DNA of 64,000 nt from Haloferax elongans ATCC BAA-1513. GTDB lineage: Archaea; Halobacteriota; Halobacteria; Halobacteriales; Haloferacaceae. The stretch spans positions 44,276 through 108,275 of the forward strand of contig NZ_AOLK01000022.1 of NCBI RefSeq assembly GCF_000336755.1, in the 5' to 3' direction. Shown here piece after piece: positions 59,952-64,000 of the stretch. Both the position numbers and the translations under genes were made by a program. How positions within the stretch are numbered: the first letter of the stretch is position 1; each line of letters begins with the position of its first letter. The notes beneath the pieces were generated by a model. That model was given only the letters and a program-made list of their open reading frames with translations. It made no database searches and was not told where the DNA came from.

Positions 59952-59958
59952 CTTAAAT
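59952..59958 (+). promoter_or_regulatory. TATA box of the tRNA-Val pair
   Basis: CTTAAAT preceded by CGAAAG (a BRE-like purine stretch), 57 bp before the first tRNA base. Spacing allows a short leader to be cut by RNase P. Confidence 0.5.
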
Positions 59959-60014
59959 TGTAACCCCGGACAACGGAGAGATGCGTCCAAGCGGGCGTAG
60001 GAAGCACCGTAACC

Positions 60015-60089
60015 GGGTTGGTGGTCTAGTCTGGTTATGACACCTCCTTGACATGGAGGAGGCCGGCAGTTCAAATCTGCCCCAACCCA
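60015..60089 (+). tRNA. tRNA-Val (GAC)
   Basis: 75-nt tRNA with acceptor stem GGGTTGG/CCAACCC and discriminator A. The anticodon stem CCTCC/GGAGG encloses loop TTGACAT, so the anticodon is GAC (valine). The T-arm is GGCAG-TTCAAAT-CTGCC. No intron, no encoded CCA. Confidence 0.95.
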
Positions 60090-60133
60090 CTACCTTCCTG
60101 CGCTTTGGTCTCTGGACGATGTTCGCAACACCA

Positions 60134-60208
60134 GGGTTGGTGGTCTAGTCTGGTTATGACACCTCCTTGACATGGAGGAGGCCGGCAGTTCAAATCTGCC
60201 CCAACCCA
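60134..60208 (+). tRNA. tRNA-Val (GAC), identical second copy
   Basis: All 75 bases equal the first tRNA-Val, separated by 44 bp of unrelated sequence. It is probably co-transcribed from the promoter at 59952. Identity over the gene only suggests gene conversion or a recent duplication. Confidence 0.95.
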
Positions 60209-60290
60209 CTACTTTCTCACAACGAACTACTCGTCGAGCACCGCGTAGCGTGTGCTCGACACCGTGAGTTGTGTGAAGTCGTGCCGCGGG

Positions 60291-60359
60291 GCAGGTTTGA
60301 ACGTTCGAGTGAGTGAGCGAAGCGAACGAAACGAGTGCAGTTCAAATCTGCCCAACCCA
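60291..60359. repeat. tRNA-Val 3'-end remnant with inverted T-arm
   Basis: GCAGTTCAAATCTGC followed by CCAACCCA (60337-60359) copies the tRNA-Val T-arm and acceptor end with one C deleted. Upstream, GCAGGTTTGAAC (60291-60302) is the inverted complement of GTTCAAATCTGC with one mismatch. The two flank a core, GAGTGAGCGAAGCGAACGAA (60312-60331). No 5' half of a tRNA is present. The same architecture is seen at 21264-21341. Confidence 0.6.
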
Positions 60360-60430
60360 TTTCGCTTCTTCGAGAACCTAACGAACACCGAGGCGAAGCC
60401 TCGTGTGTGAGACACCAACCACTGTTCTTA

Positions 60431-60928
60431 CTAATCGTCCGCGGGGGCGACATCCGGCACCGTAAACTCTCGCCGGTGGTGGAGTTGCACTAGCGACAAA
60501 GCCACGACGTACCCGAGTGCGGCGAGTACGATGGCGAGAACACTGTTCCCGAGCAGTTGCCGAAGCACGATGTTGAATCCGGCGTCGAGAGACACGTCCG
60601 AAACTGACGCGCCGGGGACCGGCCCGAGGAGGAACGACCCGAGCCAGAAACTCGCACCGTAGACGGCCCACTTCACGGGCGGGTTGAAGACGACGAGCGA
60701 CGCGACCAACGCGAGTTTGCTCGCCCGGTCGACGAAGTAGGCGACGAGTGCGAAGATGACAAATGCAGTGCCAGCGGTCGGCAGCGCCGTCACGAGAACG
60801 CCGAAGGCGAAGCTCAGGGCGATTTCGTGGGGTGTGTGGTCCTCCGCAATCGCTCGCTGGATACCCGATTGGACGCGCATCGGCAGCGCCGTAATACTCG
60901 CTCGGACTGCCGCGACTCTCTCGCGCAC
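60431..60928 (-). CDS. DUF2062 membrane protein
   Basis: 165-residue protein of the DUF2062 family. The basic/amphipathic N-terminus leads to EDHTPHEIALSFAFGVLVTA (about 31-50) with the conserved small-residue pattern, then VIFALVAYFVDRASKLALVA, VFNPPVKWAVYGASFWLGSF and a last helix near 135. The start is a GTG at 60928, and an ATG 16 codons later is possible. Function unknown; some members are fused to glycosyltransferases. Confidence 0.85.
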   Translation of the reverse strand: MRERVAAVRASITALPMRVQSGIQRAIAEDHTPHEIALSFAFGVLVTALPTAGTAFVIFALVAYFVDRASKLALVASLVVFNPPVKWAVYGASFWLGSFLLGPVPGASVSDVSLDAGFNIVLRQLLGNSVLAIVLAALGYVVALSLVQLHHRREFTVPDVAPADD

Positions 60929-61003
60929 TGTTGTGGGCTAGATGCGCGTGTTCGATATCAATTCTTCGTCGGCGACGGAGCGCGCAGTACCGCCACAGAG
61001 TGA

Positions 61004-61441
61004 CTACCTGAACCGTCGGTCTGACTCCCACTTCCGTTTGAGTCCCATCGACTCGGTCACCTCGCGGGCGATATCCGAGACGTGGTGTCCGATATCGCTC
61101 ACGGTCACGATACCCACCATCTCCGACCCGTCGAGGACGACGAGTTTCTTGATTCCCTCGTCTTGCATCTTCTTCGCGGCGGCACGCAGTGTCGCAGTCG
61201 GTCGAATCCACGTAATCGGATGGGACATGACCTTCCGAACTGGTATCCCCGACAGACAATCGTCTATCGAGACGCCAGCCCACAGGATGTCGGACTCAGT
61301 GATGATTCCGGCCGGTTCATCGTCGACAGTGACGATGACACTCCCCGCCCCGTTCGTGAGCATGGTCCGCGCGCAGTCGGAGACTGTCGAGTGCTCGTCG
61401 ACCGTCACGACGTCCTCGGTCATTATTTCGTCAACTTGCAT
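61004..61441 (-). CDS. CBS-pair domain protein
   Basis: 145-residue protein consisting of two CBS motifs. MQVDEIMTEDVVTVDEHSTV and GSVIVTVDDEPAGIITESDI form the first, and VRKVMSHPITWIRPTATLRA with KLVVLDGSEMVGIVTVSDIG the second. CBS pairs bind adenosine nucleotides such as AMP, ATP or SAM and act as energy sensors. No effector domain is attached. The C-terminus is basic (MGLKRKWESDRRFR). It is same-strand with the DUF2062 gene but 75 bp away. Confidence 0.9.
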   Translation of the reverse strand: MQVDEIMTEDVVTVDEHSTVSDCARTMLTNGAGSVIVTVDDEPAGIITESDILWAGVSIDDCLSGIPVRKVMSHPITWIRPTATLRAAAKKMQDEGIKKLVVLDGSEMVGIVTVSDIGHHVSDIAREVTESMGLKRKWESDRRFR

Positions 61442-61598
61442 GGGGTGTGGTCTGCAGAGACTCGTTCAGTGAGCGATGCCATTCTGGTGAAAAACTCGAC
61501 GTACCTATTTGAGTGTTATTCTCAGGCATGACTTCGTGGCAGTGTGAGTAAGGAAATCCCAGCGGACAAGACGGTTGTCGCGGCCTCGAACCGCCTCG

Positions 61599-63938
61599 TC
61601 AGTCGTCGCCCGGCGTCGGTGTGTCGGTCGGGTTCGCAGTCGAGGAGCGACTGTCCTCAGCCGATGGTTCCGCGGGGTCGGAGGTGTGGTCGGAAGCTGG
61701 CTCTTGGTGCGCGCCAGTATCGCTGGCAGCGTCGCCGTCGTGGGTGTCGCCCGACACAGCTCCGTCACCCGCGGAGACCTCGAACGCACCGAGCAGTTCG
61801 TCGAGGTGAGCGACGTGGGTCGAAAGCTCGCGGATGTCTTGGTTGACGTCCGTGAGTGCTGCAGTCTGCTGTTGGGCGGCCGCCGAGACGGTCTCCGCCT
61901 CTGCGGTCGTCTCTTCGGAGATACCCGCGATTTCGTCAGTCATGGCAAGAACTTCCTGCGAAGAGTTGGCCTGACTGCTCGTCGCGTCGGAAATCTCCCG
62001 AACGCTGTCGGTGGTCTCTTCGACGCGCTCGACGATACCGCCGAACGAGGCCAGCGCGTCGTCGACCGAGTCTGCACCTTCTTCGACACGGGTGCGCATG
62101 CGCTCGATACGGGAGACGACCGCGTCGCGTTGGGTCTCTATCTCCTCGATGAGGTCCTCGATGTCGGCCGCAGAGGACTTCGTCTCCTGTGCGAGTTGCT
62201 TGACCTCGTTGGAGACGACGGCGAAGCCTTCGCCGGCCTCGCCCGCACGGGCAGCCTCGATGTTGGCGTTGAGCGCGAGGATGTCGGTCTGCTCGGCGAT
62301 TTCGGTGATGACCTCGACGATGTTTCCGACTTCTTCGAGTGTCTCGTCCAGTGCTTGGACTTCCGTGACGGTCGCTTCCGTCTCGTCGCGAATCTTGTCG
62401 ATGTCGTCGAGCGCTTCGCTGGCGGCGGCTTGACCGTCGAGAGACCGGTTCTCCGCCTCTTCGGTGATTCGGACGAGTTCGTCGGCCGCGGAGGCAATCT
62501 GCTGGATGGACGCCGAGAGGTCGTTCACCTCGTCGGAGACGGCCATGAGGTTGTCAGTCTGCTCGGTCGCCCCGTCAGAAATCTGCTGGACGGACTCGGA
62601 GACCTCCTCGCTCGCGGTGGAGACTTCGTCTGCCCGCGACGCGACCCGGTTGGCGAGCGTCGCAACCTCGTCGCCGAACGTGACGACAGTTCCGAGCGTC
62701 TGTTCGATGTCGTCCATCATCTCGTTGTACGATTCGGCGACGAGGCGCATGTCTTGGCTCTTCGAGTCAGTCGGAAGCCGGACGGTCAGGTCGCCGTCGG
62801 CGGCCTTCCCCATGGACTCACTGTAGCGTCGGGCATCCGCCCGTTGGTCGCGCAGGTCGTCGCGGAGATTGTCGATACCGCGAACGACCTGCCCGAACTC
62901 GTCGTCGCGGTCTGTCTCCAGCTCCACGTCAAGGTCGCCGTCGCGGAGCGTCGAGACGGTGTCTGCGAGTTCGACGAGCGGTTTGGCAGTGTTCCCACGG
63001 ATGATGAGTGCGAACCCGACGAAGCCGAGCATACTCATGAGCAGGAGTACCCCGAACTGGATGCCAATCGACCGCGATTGTGCGAAGACAGCGCTAGCGG
63101 GTGCGTGCAAGAGAAGCACGCCGCCGCCGTGAATCGGAACGTGTGCAACCAGGTGCGGTGAGGAGACGAACCCTTCGACCGGCGCGAGACGGGACACGCC
63201 TGTTTCCCCGGAGAACGCTGCGTCAAGCGCCGCAGCGTCGGCGGCAGGGTATGCAACACCGGCTTGGCCACCGCCACCGTCGTAGACGATAGTCCCGTCC
63301 TGCGTGACGAGTTGGGTGAAGCTTCCATCGACACCGCCGTCAAATGCAGCCCCGAGCGACGAGGCTTCGGCCACGAGAACGATAGCCTGCGGTTCGATAG
63401 AGGGCAGCGGTGCGACGAACGCCATGTAGGCGACGCCGTCTTTGACGTACACCGTCGTTCGCTCCACGCCGTCGTCAGAGAGGTCGGCACTCTCGGGGAG
63501 CGGAATTTGCCCGTTTTCGTAGAGCTTCGTCCCAGCGACGCCGTCTTCAGACGAGCCGAGAACCTCCGTCGTCTCGGTGTTGACGAAGTGGAGCGCAGCC
63601 ACGTCTTGCGGCATATCCTCTTTCGCTTGCGAGAGCGCTTGCGAGGACCGGTCTTCGGTCGTACTCCCCGCCGATGGGTCGGCAGCGACGATGCTGACGA
63701 GTCTCGACCGCTCTTCGATCCACGAGTTCACCTGCAGGCCCTCACGTTCGGCCTCGGTGAGCAAGTTGGCGCGGGCGTCTTCGTTGATGCTCGCTGATGT
63801 CTGTTGGAACTGAATCACACCAACACCAGCAACGAGAATAGAGACGAGTAGCATCGCAGAGACGAGCCGTCGCACGTAGCTCTTCGTAATCGCATCAGGA
63901 AGCCGAGATTCGGCTTCCTCGACGATGTTTCCAGCCAT
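61599..63938 (-). CDS. Methyl-accepting chemotaxis transducer (Htr type)
   Basis: 779-residue chemoreceptor. TM1 is about 25-44 ([20 protein letters not shown]). An extracellular sensor of roughly 240 residues with dCache-like content ([29 protein letters not shown]) ends at TM2, about 293-313. HAMP follows ([19 protein letters not shown], 318-336). Then comes the signalling coiled coil with its hairpin tip [20 protein letters not shown] (552-571) and [19 protein letters not shown]. The C-terminal 70 residues are an acidic, disordered Asp/Ser/Thr/Pro tail. The ATG at 63938 fits a TATA box 26 bp upstream. No che genes are nearby, so the ligand cannot be guessed. Confidence 0.93.
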   Translation of the reverse strand: MAGNIVEEAESRLPDAITKSYVRRLVSAMLLVSILVAGVGVIQFQQTSASINEDARANLLTEAEREGLQVNSWIEERSRLVSIVAADPSAGSTTEDRSSQALSQAKEDMPQDVAALHFVNTETTEVLGSSEDGVAGTKLYENGQIPLPESADLSDDGVERTTVYVKDGVAYMAFVAPLPSIEPQAIVLVAEASSLGAAFDGGVDGSFTQLVTQDGTIVYDGGGGQAGVAYPAADAAALDAAFSGETGVSRLAPVEGFVSSPHLVAHVPIHGGGVLLLHAPASAVFAQSRSIGIQFGVLLLMSMLGFVGFALIIRGNTAKPLVELADTVSTLRDGDLDVELETDRDDEFGQVVRGIDNLRDDLRDQRADARRYSESMGKAADGDLTVRLPTDSKSQDMRLVAESYNEMMDDIEQTLGTVVTFGDEVATLANRVASRADEVSTASEEVSESVQQISDGATEQTDNLMAVSDEVNDLSASIQQIASAADELVRITEEAENRSLDGQAAASEALDDIDKIRDETEATVTEVQALDETLEEVGNIVEVITEIAEQTDILALNANIEAARAGEAGEGFAVVSNEVKQLAQETKSSAADIEDLIEEIETQRDAVVSRIERMRTRVEEGADSVDDALASFGGIVERVEETTDSVREISDATSSQANSSQEVLAMTDEIAGISEETTAEAETVSAAAQQQTAALTDVNQDIRELSTHVAHLDELLGAFEVSAGDGAVSGDTHDGDAASDTGAHQEPASDHTSDPAEPSAEDSRSSTANPTDTPTPGDD

Positions 63939-63960
63939 TATCCAACACGAATAGAATTTC

Positions 63961-63971
63961 CCCGATAAATC
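63961..63971 (-). promoter_or_regulatory. TATA box of the chemoreceptor gene
   Basis: GGATTTATCGG on the minus strand is centred about 27 bp before the ATG at 63938. It indicates a leaderless or nearly leaderless transcript and supports this start over one 18 codons upstream. Confidence 0.55.
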
Positions 63972-64000
63972 CGCGCCCCCGAGTATCAACACCGATAATC

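Noticed and set aside
60291..60359. A third tRNA-Val gene or an integrated provirus at the tRNA 3' end
   Set aside because: The 5' half is missing and one base of the acceptor region is deleted. No integrase or virus-like gene lies nearby; the flanking genes are ordinary DUF2062, CBS and trp genes.
61575..63161. A 528-codon plus-strand frame opposite the chemoreceptor gene
   Set aside because: Antisense shadow of the transducer coiled coil. It is rich in Arg, Gly and Val, without domains.
1..64000. CRISPR array, rRNA operon or insertion sequence
   Set aside because: No regularly spaced direct repeats, no rRNA-like sequence and no transposase reading frame were found in the window.

Overview
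The window is a gene-dense, high-GC stretch of a haloarchaeal chromosome, most likely Haloferax or a close relative. Proteins are strongly acidic. Many genes appear leaderless, with an AT-rich TATA-like element about 25 bp before the start codon. The window holds an archaeal spc/S10 ribosomal operon with archaeal-only proteins (S4e, L32e, L19e, RNase P p29). It also has HMG-CoA reductase, a bacterioruberin carotenoid locus, a B12-dependent ribonucleotide reductase and a halobacterial-type chemotaxis transducer. There is no rRNA, CRISPR array, insertion sequence or convincing prophage. The genus call rests on remembered gene order and was not checked by search.

Positions 1-7,000 hold two tandem YjdF-like membrane protein genes (the first cut by the window edge), a cupin, a zinc-ribbon protein, tiny membrane proteins beside an HTH_10 regulator, hmgA and an amidohydrolase. 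From 7,275 to 10,757 nadA-nadB-nadC form an overlapping operon for de novo nicotinate mononucleotide synthesis, preceded by a palindrome. Next come an MFS transporter, pyrF, a 38-residue zinc-finger-like protein, a J-domain membrane protein, a GTPBP1-like GTPase, an mch cyclohydrolase, a thiamine-binding-type protein, a YihY-like membrane protein and several small proteins up to 20 kb. A DUF3179 protein and two tandem tRNA-Gly(GCC) genes lead into a single 14-kb operon (21,849-36,082). This runs from a SPOUT-type RNA methyltransferase through 22 ribosomal proteins and the RNase P protein Rnp1 to secY, with junctions of a few bases or start/stop overlaps throughout.

After a 513-bp gene-free stretch the right half is more accessory. 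It has an RNase H-fold nuclease, an alpha/beta hydrolase, secreted and lipid-anchored proteins, a TIGR00300 (LOR/SDH) enzyme, a universal stress protein, a PGF-CTERM surface protein coupled to a small membrane partner, and a ZIP transporter. The C50 carotenoid genes follow: crtD, lyeJ and cruF in one direction and crtB facing them, so four committed steps towards bacterioruberin lie together. nrdJ follows, then the tryptophan operon trpD-trpF-trpE-trpG, whose promoter carries a near-perfect TGTAC palindrome between TATA and start. Two identical tRNA-Val(GAC) genes, a DUF2062 protein, a CBS-domain protein and a chemoreceptor end the window.

The observations most worth following up are these: (1) the TGTAC operator of the trp operon; (2) two unlinked tRNA 3'-end remnants, each arranged as an inverted T-arm around the same GAGCGAAGCGAAC-type core; (3) palindromes upstream of nadA and of the first gene; (4) a large low-complexity insertion in Rnp1; (5) a winged-helix/three-helix membrane protein pair next to an archaeal spondin-domain lipoprotein; (6) structured gene-free DNA after secY and upstream of nrdJ.
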